From Candidatus Bathyarchaeota archaeon (lineage in GTDB: Archaea > Thermoproteota > Bathyarchaeia > Hecatellales > Hecatellaceae), in contig DAOVDL010000004.1 of NCBI GenBank assembly GCA_030669485.1, forward strand, positions 1 to 11,949: 11,949 bases of DNA, in the 5' to 3' direction. Under the pieces are notes generated by a model, which was given only the letters and a program-made list of their open reading frames with translations, ran no database searches and was not told the DNA's origin. This document shows, piece by piece, positions 1-8,150 of this stretch (position 1 is its first letter; each line of letters opens with the position of its first letter). A program made the position numbers and the translations under genes.

Positions 1-259
1 ATGGAAGGTTGTTGCTAAGGTTGGCAGGAGGATAGCTTCAGAGGCAGGTGTCAGAGACTTCGTCAGGGTTCATGTAAAAGGGTCGGAGGATGGCTACATA
101 GCGGAACCTATAAGGGTTAAGGGATCAGGAGTAATTTCATCCATGGTCAGGGCTAACGGCATAATCATCGTCCCCGAGGGTAAGGAAGGCTTGGAAGAGG
201 GTGAGGAAGTTGAGGTTATTCTTATAAGAACTCTGGAGGCTGCGGGAAGTGACACGTAA
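1..259 (+). CDS. moeA: Molybdopterin molybdenumtransferase MoeA, C-terminal fragment (5' end outside window)
   Basis: The open frame enters at base 2 and ends at TAA 257-259, giving the last 85 residues of a protein. They include a stretch around GSGVISSMVRANGIIIVPEG, followed by an acidic run and a closing beta-strand (VEVILIRTL). This matches MoeA domain IV, the beta-barrel that closes MoeA proteins, where the S-x-M-x-x-A-N-G pattern is characteristic. MoeA inserts molybdate (or tungstate in many archaea) into adenylated molybdopterin in the cytoplasm. The stop overlaps the GTG start of the next moeA by 11 nt, so the two are very probably cotranscribed and translationally coupled. The catalytic domains lie outside the window, so activity cannot be judged. 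Paired MoeA paralogues are common in archaea and have been proposed to divide work between Mo and W; which metal this copy serves is not visible. Confidence 0.9.
   Translation, partial: WKVVAKVGRRIASEAGVRDFVRVHVKGSEDGYIAEPIRVKGSGVISSMVRANGIIIVPEGKEGLEEGEEVEVILIRTLEAAGSDT
235..239 (+). promoter_or_regulatory. Ribosome binding site for moeA-PBP
   Basis: GGAGG lies 9 nt before the GTG at 249, inside the end of the upstream moeA. It supports GTG 249 as the real start despite the overlap. Confidence 0.75.
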
Positions 260-2246
260 AATATTTAGGGAACTGATCTCTGTTGAGGAAGCTCGGCAGA
301 GACTTCTTACTCACTTCCAACCTCAACCTTTGGGGGTGGAGACTGTTGCGCTTGAAAATGCCTACGGTAGGGTACTGGGGGAGAATGTTGAGGCAGGGAT
401 CGATGTACCTCCCTTTGACAGAGCCACGATGGATGGATTCGCAGTAAGGGCTGAGGATACTTACGGGGCTGATGAAGATAGACCGGTTGAGCTGAAGGTT
501 GTCGGTAAGGTTAGTGCAGGGGAGAAGCCTGAGGTCGAGCTCTCAGAGGGAGAAGCTGTAGAGGTGGCTACAGGTGCACCCATGCCAGTAGGTGCTAACG
601 CAACACTTATGGTAGAGTACACAGTGCAAACTGGTTCCACAATTAAGGCCTATAAGGCTGTTTCCCCCGGCGAGAACATCATGGCTTCTGGCGCTGACAT
701 AATGGCTGGGGAACTCATCGTAAGAAAGAGCACCCTTCTCACACCTCGAGAGATAGGGGTTTTGGCTGCTGTTGGTATGAAGGAAGTGCCATGCTTCAGG
801 AAGCCTAGGGTAGCGGTTCTCTCCACGGGGGATGAAATTGTAAAGCTAGGGGAACCCTTGAATTATGGGAAGCTCTACGACATCAACGGTTACACACTTT
901 ACAGCTCAATTTTAGAGTGCGGCTGTCAACCGCTCCTTCTAGGAATCATAAGAGATAACCGCGTTCAAATGCTTGAGAAACTGAAGGATGCACTGAGAAT
1001 AGGCGACGTTGTTGTAACCTCTGGGAGTACCTCCGCAGGGGCAGGAGATCTAATGTACCATCTGCTTGATGAGTTAGGGAAACCTGGAGTCATCTTCCAC
1101 GGCGTATCGGTTAAACCTGGAAAGCCTGTAACTCTGGCTGTCGTAGAAGGGAAGCCGATTTTCGGTCTGCCAGGTTACCCAACATCAGCTTTGATGATCT
1201 TTGACATCTTCACACGACCAGTCCTTAGGGAGATGGCTGGGCTTAGTCCAGAGATTGAGAGAAGAGTTCTCGATGTGAGAGTTCATAGGAAGATCTACGC
1301 TACATCAGGGCGGAGGGACTTTATGCCAGTTAACGTTATCAGAGCTGAGTCAGGAGAGTACACAGCCTACCCTGTTCCCACCGGGTCAGATGCCATAACA
1401 ACGCTTGCTGAGGCGGACGGATACGTAGAGATCCCTGAAAACAAAGCCTTTTTGGAGGAGGGGGAACAGCTTCAGATAAAGCTATTCAGCTCAAAGCTGC
1501 GTCCAGCAGATCTCATGTTCATCGGAAGCCACTGCATGGGCGTAGATATCCTTGTAGAGCTACTTCACAAGAGGCATCCTGGCTTCAAGGTTAAGGTCAT
1601 AAATGTCGGTTCTGCCGGAGGGTTGGCGGCTATACGGCGTGGAGAAGCTGATATGGCGGGAGTTCATCTGCTCGACGATGCGACAGGAGATTATAATATT
1701 CCCTTCCTTGAGCGGTATGGAGTGGCAGACAAGGTTCAGCTTGTCCGTGGGTACAGGAGGAAGCAAGGCCTCATAGTTGCACGTGGTAACCCTAAGGGCA
1801 TCAAGAATTGGAGTGATGTAGTGAAAGGGGGTGTTACTCTCATCAACAGGAACGCTGGGTCGGGTACACGAGTTCTTTTAGACCTACATCTTAGAAGGCT
1901 GGCTGAGCAGATGGGTGTTGCATTCAAAGAGCTTATCTTAGGTATTAGAGGTTATGGAGTTGAGTCCAAGTCACACTCTGCGGTGGCTGCTGCAGTGGCT
2001 CATGGGCGGGTGGATGTAGGTCTGGGCATCGAGATGGCTGCCCGTCGATATGGATTGGATTTCATTCCAGTGGCTGAGGAGCAGTACGATTTTGCCTTCA
2101 GAAGTGAAAGGCTTACGAAGCCTTCTGTCCAAGCCTTTCTGGATGTTCTAAAATCAGGTGACTTCAAGGTTTCTTTGGAAAAGAAGGCTAAGGGGCTCAT
2201 GGCTTCTGCTGAAACTGGGGATGTAGTGTATAGGCCGCAGAGCTGA
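249..2246 (+). CDS. moeA: MoeA fused to a periplasmic-binding-protein-like (PBP-like) domain
   Basis: A 665-aa two-part protein. Residues 1 to about 412 form a full MoeA: PPFDRATMDGFAV (54-66), TGDE (193-196), the molybdopterin-binding loop SGSTSAGAGD (258-267), PGKP (290-293), GLPGYPTSA (306-314) and a domain-IV tail. From about 420 to 650 follows a type-2 PBP-like domain with GSHCMGVDIL (426-435), GSAGGLAAIRRGEADMAG (454-471), RNAGSGTR (534-541) and SHSAVAAAVAHGRVDVGLG (575-593). This C-terminal module resembles the substrate-binding part of LysR/ModE-like regulators and oxyanion-binding proteins. There is no signal peptide, so it works in the cytoplasm. MoeA exchanges AMP on molybdopterin for molybdate or tungstate; the PBP-like part may sense or deliver the oxyanion, which is inference. 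The architecture is widespread in archaea. The start is GTG with GGAGG 9 nt upstream, and the stop is TGA. Confidence 0.93.
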   Translation: MTRKIFRELISVEEARQRLLTHFQPQPLGVETVALENAYGRVLGENVEAGIDVPPFDRATMDGFAVRAEDTYGADEDRPVELKVVGKVSAGEKPEVELSEGEAVEVATGAPMPVGANATLMVEYTVQTGSTIKAYKAVSPGENIMASGADIMAGELIVRKSTLLTPREIGVLAAVGMKEVPCFRKPRVAVLSTGDEIVKLGEPLNYGKLYDINGYTLYSSILECGCQPLLLGIIRDNRVQMLEKLKDALRIGDVVVTSGSTSAGAGDLMYHLLDELGKPGVIFHGVSVKPGKPVTLAVVEGKPIFGLPGYPTSALMIFDIFTRPVLREMAGLSPEIERRVLDVRVHRKIYATSGRRDFMPVNVIRAESGEYTAYPVPTGSDAITTLAEADGYVEIPENKAFLEEGEQLQIKLFSSKLRPADLMFIGSHCMGVDILVELLHKRHPGFKVKVINVGSAGGLAAIRRGEADMAGVHLLDDATGDYNIPFLERYGVADKVQLVRGYRRKQGLIVARGNPKGIKNWSDVVKGGVTLINRNAGSGTRVLLDLHLRRLAEQMGVAFKELILGIRGYGVESKSHSAVAAAVAHGRVDVGLGIEMAARRYGLDFIPVAEEQYDFAFRSERLTKPSVQAFLDVLKSGDFKVSLEKKAKGLMASAETGDVVYRPQS

Positions 2247-2258
2247 GGTGCCAGTTGT

Positions 2259-4094
2259 CTATCCTTTGTTGGGGGTTCTGGCGGGAAAAACTACAGCCTC
2301 AGTGAGCTTTTCGTAAGAATTAAAGACGAGTACGATGTTGTGCTCTCGGGCTTCTTTTATTTGGAAGGTGATGAAGCCGCACTTGCCCTCGGAGAGGGGT
2401 ATCGAGTTGTTGTTGTCGAAGGCATACCAGCCTGGGAAGTAGGCCTCCTTCACCGTGATGCTTGTGGTTTCGATATCGGTTTCAAGTGAAATTGTGATCA
2501 TGTCGTTCTGCTGGCTCCATCTAATTGCCTCGACATGGGGCTCAGCATCAACGTATGTAACGTTCACAGTGTTCTCTAAGAGAGTGAACCTTAAGTCTGT
2601 GATCACCAGTTTGAATGTGCTTTCCTCAAAAAGGTGTAACCTTGAACTGTTTCCAAGTAGCACCCATCTTATACCGTAGTTTTCTGCATTATTCGCGAGG
2701 TATCTGAAGATAGTTTCATTTCCAGAGCTGTTAACAGTCTTTTTTACCTGCCCTATGCCGTCTATGATGCAGCCCTGTGGATACCACCCCCCTATCAGCG
2801 GCTTACCAGTTTCGTGAGGTAGGAGGTAAACCGAGTAAGGACAGTTAACAGCCATTATCCTACCATACCCATCAGCTGAGGCCAGATACTCTATCATGGG
2901 GTATGGAATCGGGTCTTCTATATAGATCTCGTCTGCGACTGTTGTGCCGAAGTAGTGAACCGTAACGCCGGCAGTTAAGACGTTCAAAGCTATCAATACC
3001 ACAAGCCAGACTCGAATCTTCCTCAAGCTTAGGCGCAGATTAAAACCGAAATTTGACTGAGTTAGCCGATAGTTTCCAAGAGTTACCAGAAAGATTGCAA
3101 CTGCCGCTGAGGCGTATAGCTGAAACCTGAGAAGGTCAAGCTCTGCACTGAAGGGTAAAAGGTACTGGGTGGGGAGGAGTGTTGAGCCTAGAAGGAGAAA
3201 GAGAGTCATCCATGTGAAGATAACTCGACTATGGTAGTTTGAGTTTGGAGTTAACAGCCTCCCCAGCCAATAGAGACCGACAGTGAGGAGAAGGAAGAGA
3301 GGGATAGAGAACGACAGAGCAGTTATGCTTAAGGGGTCAATACCACCGTATCCCCAGCAGTATGTATACACAATGAAGGGAATAAGCCAGATGCTTGAGA
3401 ACGCTAGCCCCAAGGCAACGGCTCCCCATAAATGGAGAACCTCTTTCAGCTTCCAGCGGATGTCAGAACCCTCAAAGATGCGGGCTATACAGTAGATGAT
3501 GATGACGAGAGTGAGAATGTAGGCTGATAGGTGATTGGTGAGGAGGGTGAGACTGAAGAAACCAGCGGCAGCACCTACGCTTCTCCAAGAGCGGGTTTCA
3601 AGTATATCTATTATGTAGAAGATTGTTGCTAGGAAGAAGGGGTAGGCCACTATTGTAGGGAACCGCCCGAAGGCTATGGAGTTCTGGAAGGTGAAGGGAA
3701 TAATGCTGAAGAAAAGGGTGGCGTAGAGTGCCCGCTTTGGCGTCAGTTCCATCTTTCTACAGAGCTTATAGAAGGCATATGGCGTTAACATCAGGAAGAA
3801 GATCTCTACTACTTTATAGGAGACTAGAGGATCTGCGCCTCCAAGGGTTGGAAAGTATGCTAACAGATAGCTTAGAGGCGGATAAAATATGAAGAGAGGA
3901 TACCCGGTATACCAGTCGAAGTGCCAAGAGGCTATGCCATACTTGTCGAGGAAGAGAACCTTGGGCAGATGAGAAAAGCTATCCATACCTACCGGAAAGC
4001 CAGAGGCAAAGATCTGTGTAGCGAAGACCGCGGCAGCAAGGTTTACCGCGAAGATAGCGACTATAAGCTTCTTATGTCCCTCTTCCTCTTCCAT
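2259..4094 (-). CDS. Polytopic membrane protein, GT-C/PTPS-related family (putative glycosyltransferase-like)
   Basis: From ATG 4094 this is 611 aa. An N-terminal Glu-rich stretch is followed by about eleven hydrophobic segments (roughly residues 9-29, 64-84, 95-112, 122-137, 147-164, 172-207, 220-245, 257-281, 290-313, 326-342, 360-382), then a soluble C-terminal part of about 225 residues, probably outside the cell. The first loop holds GMDSFSHL (35-42, Asp38) and FDWYTGYPLFIFYPPLSY (59-76). This resembles the membrane family named '6-pyruvoyl-tetrahydropterin synthase related' (PF10131), which looks like GT-C lipid-linked-sugar transferases with an acidic residue in the first outer loop. 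The tail contains EAYFPGWYAF (550-559), as in YfhO-like proteins. Function is unproven; cell-envelope or glycolipid glycosylation is a guess. The start is uncertain. The frame stays open to an ATG at 4256 (665 aa), but the added residues look non-coding. GTG 4151 would fit a TATA-like box near 4192. It converges on moeA with a 12-nt gap. Confidence 0.78.
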   Translation of the reverse strand: MEEEEGHKKLIVAIFAVNLAAAVFATQIFASGFPVGMDSFSHLPKVLFLDKYGIASWHFDWYTGYPLFIFYPPLSYLLAYFPTLGGADPLVSYKVVEIFFLMLTPYAFYKLCRKMELTPKRALYATLFFSIIPFTFQNSIAFGRFPTIVAYPFFLATIFYIIDILETRSWRSVGAAAGFFSLTLLTNHLSAYILTLVIIIYCIARIFEGSDIRWKLKEVLHLWGAVALGLAFSSIWLIPFIVYTYCWGYGGIDPLSITALSFSIPLFLLLTVGLYWLGRLLTPNSNYHSRVIFTWMTLFLLLGSTLLPTQYLLPFSAELDLLRFQLYASAAVAIFLVTLGNYRLTQSNFGFNLRLSLRKIRVWLVVLIALNVLTAGVTVHYFGTTVADEIYIEDPIPYPMIEYLASADGYGRIMAVNCPYSVYLLPHETGKPLIGGWYPQGCIIDGIGQVKKTVNSSGNETIFRYLANNAENYGIRWVLLGNSSRLHLFEESTFKLVITDLRFTLLENTVNVTYVDAEPHVEAIRWSQQNDMITISLETDIETTSITVKEAYFPGWYAFDNNNSIPLSEGKCGFITFQIKEAREHNIVLVFNSYEKLTEAVVFPARTPNKG

Positions 4095-4185
4095 CTGAGA
4101 GAGTGTTGAGGTCAGCTGGTGGCTACGAAGCCTATCCGATGGACTGTACACCCAAGACCACGTTGGACTTGTAAGAAAATGTTTA

Positions 4186-4200
4186 CCAAATATACTTTTC
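4186..4200 (-). promoter_or_regulatory. Putative BRE/TATA promoter of the membrane protein
   Basis: Read on the - strand, the site is GAAAAGTATATTTGG: a purine-rich BRE-like part followed by an AT box. By usual archaeal spacing transcription would begin near 4166, giving a leader of about 70 nt to ATG 4094 or about 14 nt to GTG 4151. This is inferred from pattern only. Confidence 0.45.
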
Positions 4201-4214
4201 GATACTGTAAGGTC

Positions 4215-4226
4215 ACTTGTACAAGT
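4215..4226. repeat. Perfect 12-bp palindrome in divergent promoter region
   Basis: ACTTGTACAAGT equals its own reverse complement. It lies about 20 bp upstream of the - strand TATA-like box, in a region between divergent genes, so it could be an operator for a dimeric regulator. A chance palindrome remains possible. Confidence 0.5.
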
Positions 4227-4408
4227 TCGTTTTTCAGGGTTGATCCCAGTGCACATTCCAGCTTGAGAGGTTAAACATGTAGGTTGCAGTGTTGTATCTT
4301 AAAATATTTTTTTCATACTATGTCTTTTTATTTTCACTAGCTCTAGTACCAAAAATTTTATTCCCCACGCTGAATAAGTCTAACCCTCGTCGGAGGACTG
4401 GTTAACGG

Positions 4409-5323
4409 TTGCCAATAGATATCAGCCAATTCATTTCCCCTCCTGAGCCTTTCTCAGGCGTCTCCTCAAGCTATGGTGAAGCCAGATATGTGGTGGTTGG
4501 GTTTCCTTTCGACCTTACAAGCACCTACAGGCTTGGGTCAAGGAAGGCACCTCAAGCGATAAGGGAGGCATCTCTGAATATAGAGACAACCAGTCAGAGG
4601 ACAGATCTCTACGTTGGGGATCTCAAGGTCTGTGATCTAGGTGACATCCCAACGACACAAAGCTTAGAGAGTGCATTAAAGCAACTTGGGTCACTTGTAG
4701 GAGAGGTTACAGAGGCAGGGAAGATGCCTGTGATTCTTGGCGGGGAGCATACCCTGACCTATGCTGTTGCTCAGACTCTACGGAAAGAGGAAGGAGTGCT
4801 TTCATTCGATGCCCATTTCGATCTAAGGGATGAATATGAGGGACGGAAACTGTCTCATACTACTTTTATGCGCAGAGTCGCAGAGAAACTGGGGTCAAGT
4901 AGAATTTTCCACGTTGGCGTCAGAGCATACTGTAAGGAGGAGGTTCAGTATGCCCTCTCCAAGGGGATACGGTACCTGACGGCGAGCGATCTCAGATCAA
5001 AAGGCCTCACCAAAGCAATTTCAATTATCGGAGGTTTTGTGAAGGAACTTCCAGCCTATCACCTTACATTGGATATGGACGTCCTAGATCCTGCCTATGC
5101 CCCAGGTGTGGGAAACCCTGAGCCAGAGGGCATAGATCTGACTCTACTTCTAGACCTTCTCCACAACCTGCGAGGGAAAGGAAATCTTGTAAGCATGGAT
5201 CTTGCTGAGGTCAACCCTGAGTACGATCATGGAGAGACAGCGATTCAGGCTGCGCACATAATATTTGAGATTCTCTGCTCCATAGAGGCGGAGAAGCACA
5301 GCTGCCAACAGAGAGTATATTAA
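4409..5323 (+). CDS. speB: Agmatinase/arginase-family ureohydrolase
   Basis: A 304-aa member of the ureohydrolase family, of normal length. The manganese-binding signatures are all present: GGEHTLT (111-117, His114), SFDAHFDLRDEYEG (132-145, with Asp134, His136 and Asp138) and LDMDVLDP (221-228, Asp222 and Asp224), followed by GVGNPEPEG. The likely reaction is agmatine to putrescine plus urea in the cytoplasm, as part of polyamine synthesis; the conserved SHTTFMRR after the DEYEG loop fits archaeal agmatinases. Guanidino substrate specificity cannot be settled from motifs, so arginase or guanidinobutyrase activity is possible. The start is TTG, the first possible start after an in-frame stop at 4403; GGAGG at 4392-4396 is 12 nt upstream, a slightly long spacing. 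The gene ends 41 nt before the DNA polymerase gene on the same strand, which suggests cotranscription without implying a functional link. Confidence 0.9.
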   Translation: MPIDISQFISPPEPFSGVSSSYGEARYVVVGFPFDLTSTYRLGSRKAPQAIREASLNIETTSQRTDLYVGDLKVCDLGDIPTTQSLESALKQLGSLVGEVTEAGKMPVILGGEHTLTYAVAQTLRKEEGVLSFDAHFDLRDEYEGRKLSHTTFMRRVAEKLGSSRIFHVGVRAYCKEEVQYALSKGIRYLTASDLRSKGLTKAISIIGGFVKELPAYHLTLDMDVLDPAYAPGVGNPEPEGIDLTLLLDLLHNLRGKGNLVSMDLAEVNPEYDHGETAIQAAHIIFEILCSIEAEKHSCQQRVY

Positions 5324-5364
5324 CATCATTCTAGGATCTCTCCTTTTGGGAGCGGCACTCAAGT

Positions 5365-8001
5365 TTGTCCGAGTCTCTGGATGCCTATTTAAGGAAAACT
5401 GAACACGAGCCATCTCCACCCCAAGGCAAGCAGAGTAGACGCGAATGGATAAAGGAGAAGAGCGTAGCCGACAAGCTTTCGAGTGCATATCTACTCTCAG
5501 CAACCTACGACGGAGCCAGAGCCTCAGCGGTTCTAAAGTTCTATGAACCTAGTGCGGGGCGAATATACCACTGGTATGATAACACGGGGCATAAGCCCTA
5601 CTGCCTCACCAGTCTTCCACCTGAGGAGTTGAAGAAGATCCCGAAGCTTAGGGATAATGAGGGGTTGGATCATTTTGAGAGGGTTGAAAAGATTGACCCA
5701 TTTGAGAATAGAGCCAGCCAAGTGACTAAGATAGTGGCTCATGATCCACTCTCGATCGGAGGAAAACCCGCGGGTTCTATACGTGACATAATTCCTTACG
5801 CGCGACCTGATGATCCCACGTTGAAGGTCTGGGAGGCTGACATAAAGTATTATGAAAGTTTCATCTATGACCAAGGCATAGAGATGGGGATGCCCTACCG
5901 CCTTGAGGGAGGAAAATTCTTCCCCCTAGAGAATGCAGATAAGCCGTCTGGCAGGCTTGCCAGGCAGATTGAAGAGATCTTTGCGGCAGAGACCCCTGAG
6001 TTTAGGAATTATATAAGAAAATGGGTGCATCTTCTGGAATGTCCGGTTCCAGCGTTGAAGTTTGTGGCTTTAGATATAGAGGTTGACCCGTCGGAGGAGG
6101 CACGCATTCCAGACCCAACGGAGGCTATGCAGAAGGTGATCTGTGTCTCATGGGTGACATCTGACGGTTTGAAGCGAGTTATCCTGTTACGCCGTGAAGG
6201 TGTTGAGGAGGGAAAAGGAAAGTTACCTGAAGGCACTCAAATCAAGTATTATGATGACGAGGTTGAACTCCTTTCTGAGGTTCTGGACATACTGGCCTCA
6301 TATCCACTGGTTGTGACCTTCAATGGCGACCAGTTTGATTTGAGGTATATTTCACATAGGGCTCAGCGGTTGGGCATTCAGAGGGATGACATACCAATCG
6401 AGATGGGACGGGAGTTCACCCTCTTAACCTATGGCATGCATTTGGATCTATACCGTCTCTTCTTCAACCGTTCTCTCCAAGTCTACGCCTTCGATCAAAA
6501 GTACAGGGAGAACACACTTGAGGCGGTTGCCTCCGCGATTCTTGGAAGCGGAAAGATAAAGTTTGATGGAAGCATTTCACAGCTTCCTTACACTGAACTT
6601 GCTGTCTACTGTCTCAGAGACTCTGAGTTAACCTACGGTCTAGCAGCCTACGACGACCATCTGACATTGAAACTTACTATTGTTCTAGCACGGCTAGCTA
6701 AGATGCCTGTTGAGGATGTAATCCGGCAAGGAGTCTCCAACTGGATTAGAAGCATGATGTATTCAGAGCACCGGCGACGAAACATCCTGATACCTACATC
6801 TAAGGAGATCCTTGAGCGCAAAGGGGAGACAGGTACCCATGCCGTGATAAAAGGGAAGAAGTATCGGGGAGCTGTTGTGATTGAACCCACACCTGGTGTG
6901 AACTTCAACATAATTGTCCTAGACTTCAGCAGTCTGTATCCGAGTATCATAAAGCATTGGAACCTCTCCTACGAAACTATACGTTGCCCTCATGAAGAGT
7001 GTAGAGAGAACCGTATTCCTGAAACATCTCACTGGGTTTGTAGGAAACAGCAGGGGATCACAAGCCTTCTGATAGGGTCTCTGAAGGATCTTCGCGTTAA
7101 ATGGTACAAGGTTAAGTCGAAGGATGAAACATTTCCCAAGGAAACGCGTTCATGGTATTCGGTAGTACAGAGGACATTGAAGGTTTTATTGAACGCTTCC
7201 TACGGGGTTTTCGGTGCAGAACATTTCGCGCTTTACTGTCCCCCAGTGGCAGAGGCAACAGCCAGCATCGGCCGCTACGATATCACCAGTACAATAAAGA
7301 AGGCTCAGGAGCTAGGCATCTCGGTGATCTACGGAGACACTGACTCCGTCTTTCTGAAGAGCCCCTCAGATAAGCAGATCCAACAGCTTATAGACTGGAC
7401 TAAGGAAGCTCTTGGCATGGATCTGGATGTGGATAAGGTCTACAGGTACGCAGTATTTTCGACTAGGAAGAAAAACTACATTGGGGTCTACCCCAACGGC
7501 AACGTTGACATAAAGGGTCTCACAGGGAAGAAGCGGAACACTCCCGAATTCCTGAAGGCTGCCTTCAATGAGATGATTGGAACCCTCAGCGAGGTCAAGA
7601 GTGAGAATGAGTTCTTTGAGGCGAAAGGGCGTATTAAAGGGATCGTGAAGGATTGTTATACGAAGTTGAAGCGGCATGAGTACTCGTTAGAGGAACTTGC
7701 CTTCACAGTGGTTATGAGTAAGGCTATATCTAGCTACGATAAGACCACTCCCCAACACGTTAAGGCGGTGAAGGTTCTGCCTGAGGAGGAGCAACGGCGT
7801 GTGGGAGCAGGTTCAGTGATACAATATGTGAAGACTAAACGGGAGCCAGGGGTGAAACTTGCTGCAACTGCCTCACCAGATGAAATAGATGTTGGTAAGT
7901 ATGTAGAACACATCCAAACAACTTTCAAACAGGTTCTCGACGCTTTAGACATAAGCTTCAACGAGATAATAGGCATCTCAAAACTGGAGTCATTCATCTA
8001 A
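5365..8001 (+). CDS. polB1: Family-B DNA polymerase, B1 (Dpo1) type
   Basis: An 878-aa replicative DNA polymerase with 3'-5' proofreading, close to the length of crenarchaeal Dpo1. Exonuclease motifs: Exo I FVALDIEVDP (233-242; Asp237, Glu239), Exo II FNGDQFD (319-325), Exo III YCLRDSE (415-421; Asp419). Polymerase motifs: A LDFSSLYPSII (519-529; Asp520), B KVLLNASYG (606-614; Lys606, Asn610, Tyr613), C VIYGDTDSVFL (654-664; Asp658, Asp660), then RKKNYIGV (701-708). Between A and B lies a Cys/His insert (Cys541, His543, Cys546, Cys559), a feature I associate with B1 polymerases. All catalytic residues are present, so it should be active, and no intein interrupts it. The start is TTG, the first start codon after the in-frame stop at 5332; GGGAG at 5348-5352 is a weak, distant ribosome site. 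It is probably transcribed with the upstream agmatinase gene. Confidence 0.95.
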   Translation: MSESLDAYLRKTEHEPSPPQGKQSRREWIKEKSVADKLSSAYLLSATYDGARASAVLKFYEPSAGRIYHWYDNTGHKPYCLTSLPPEELKKIPKLRDNEGLDHFERVEKIDPFENRASQVTKIVAHDPLSIGGKPAGSIRDIIPYARPDDPTLKVWEADIKYYESFIYDQGIEMGMPYRLEGGKFFPLENADKPSGRLARQIEEIFAAETPEFRNYIRKWVHLLECPVPALKFVALDIEVDPSEEARIPDPTEAMQKVICVSWVTSDGLKRVILLRREGVEEGKGKLPEGTQIKYYDDEVELLSEVLDILASYPLVVTFNGDQFDLRYISHRAQRLGIQRDDIPIEMGREFTLLTYGMHLDLYRLFFNRSLQVYAFDQKYRENTLEAVASAILGSGKIKFDGSISQLPYTELAVYCLRDSELTYGLAAYDDHLTLKLTIVLARLAKMPVEDVIRQGVSNWIRSMMYSEHRRRNILIPTSKEILERKGETGTHAVIKGKKYRGAVVIEPTPGVNFNIIVLDFSSLYPSIIKHWNLSYETIRCPHEECRENRIPETSHWVCRKQQGITSLLIGSLKDLRVKWYKVKSKDETFPKETRSWYSVVQRTLKVLLNASYGVFGAEHFALYCPPVAEATASIGRYDITSTIKKAQELGISVIYGDTDSVFLKSPSDKQIQQLIDWTKEALGMDLDVDKVYRYAVFSTRKKNYIGVYPNGNVDIKGLTGKKRNTPEFLKAAFNEMIGTLSEVKSENEFFEAKGRIKGIVKDCYTKLKRHEYSLEELAFTVVMSKAISSYDKTTPQHVKAVKVLPEEEQRRVGAGSVIQYVKTKREPGVKLAATASPDEIDVGKYVEHIQTTFKQVLDALDISFNEIIGISKLESFI

Positions 8002-8099
8002 AAAATAGAAAGCTAGGCCCAAATATATAGGAGCAGATAAGCTTCAACTACTCTGATTTGTAAGTAATCCATAACAACGAAATAAACGTGTAAGTTACC

Positions 8100-8116
8100 G
8101 CTCTTATATTAAGAGC
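8100..8116 (+). promoter_or_regulatory. Putative cofE promoter: TATA box inside a perfect inverted repeat
   Basis: Arms GCTCTTA and TAAGAGC surround the 3-nt centre TAT, so the TATA-like core CTTATATT (8103-8110) sits within a perfect 7-bp inverted repeat. A second nested symmetry, TTAAG-AG-CTTAA (8109-8120), overlaps its right arm. Usual spacing puts transcription start near 8131, about 20 nt before the ATG of cofE. A factor bound here would compete with TBP; this is inference. Confidence 0.5.
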
Positions 8117-8150
8117 TTAATTCATATTTCCATGAAGAGGCTATCGGAAT

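Larger units (their letters stand above)
4095..4408. other. Divergent intergenic region
   Basis: About 310 nt between the membrane protein (-) and agmatinase (+). It contains a TATA-like element on the - strand (4186-4200), a perfect 12-bp palindrome (4215-4226) and AT-rich runs near 4299-4335 and 4353-4362 that could hold the agmatinase promoter. If the membrane protein begins at GTG 4151 or ATG 4256, this region is correspondingly shorter. I see no small gene or RNA gene here. Confidence 0.6.

Noticed and set aside
5150..5503. 117-aa frame on the - strand across the agmatinase-polymerase junction.
   Set aside because: It lies mostly opposite two well-supported genes and its product shows no recognisable domain.
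5365..8001. Possible intein or split in the DNA polymerase gene.
   Set aside because: Length is normal for B1 polymerases and motifs A, B and C are uninterrupted.
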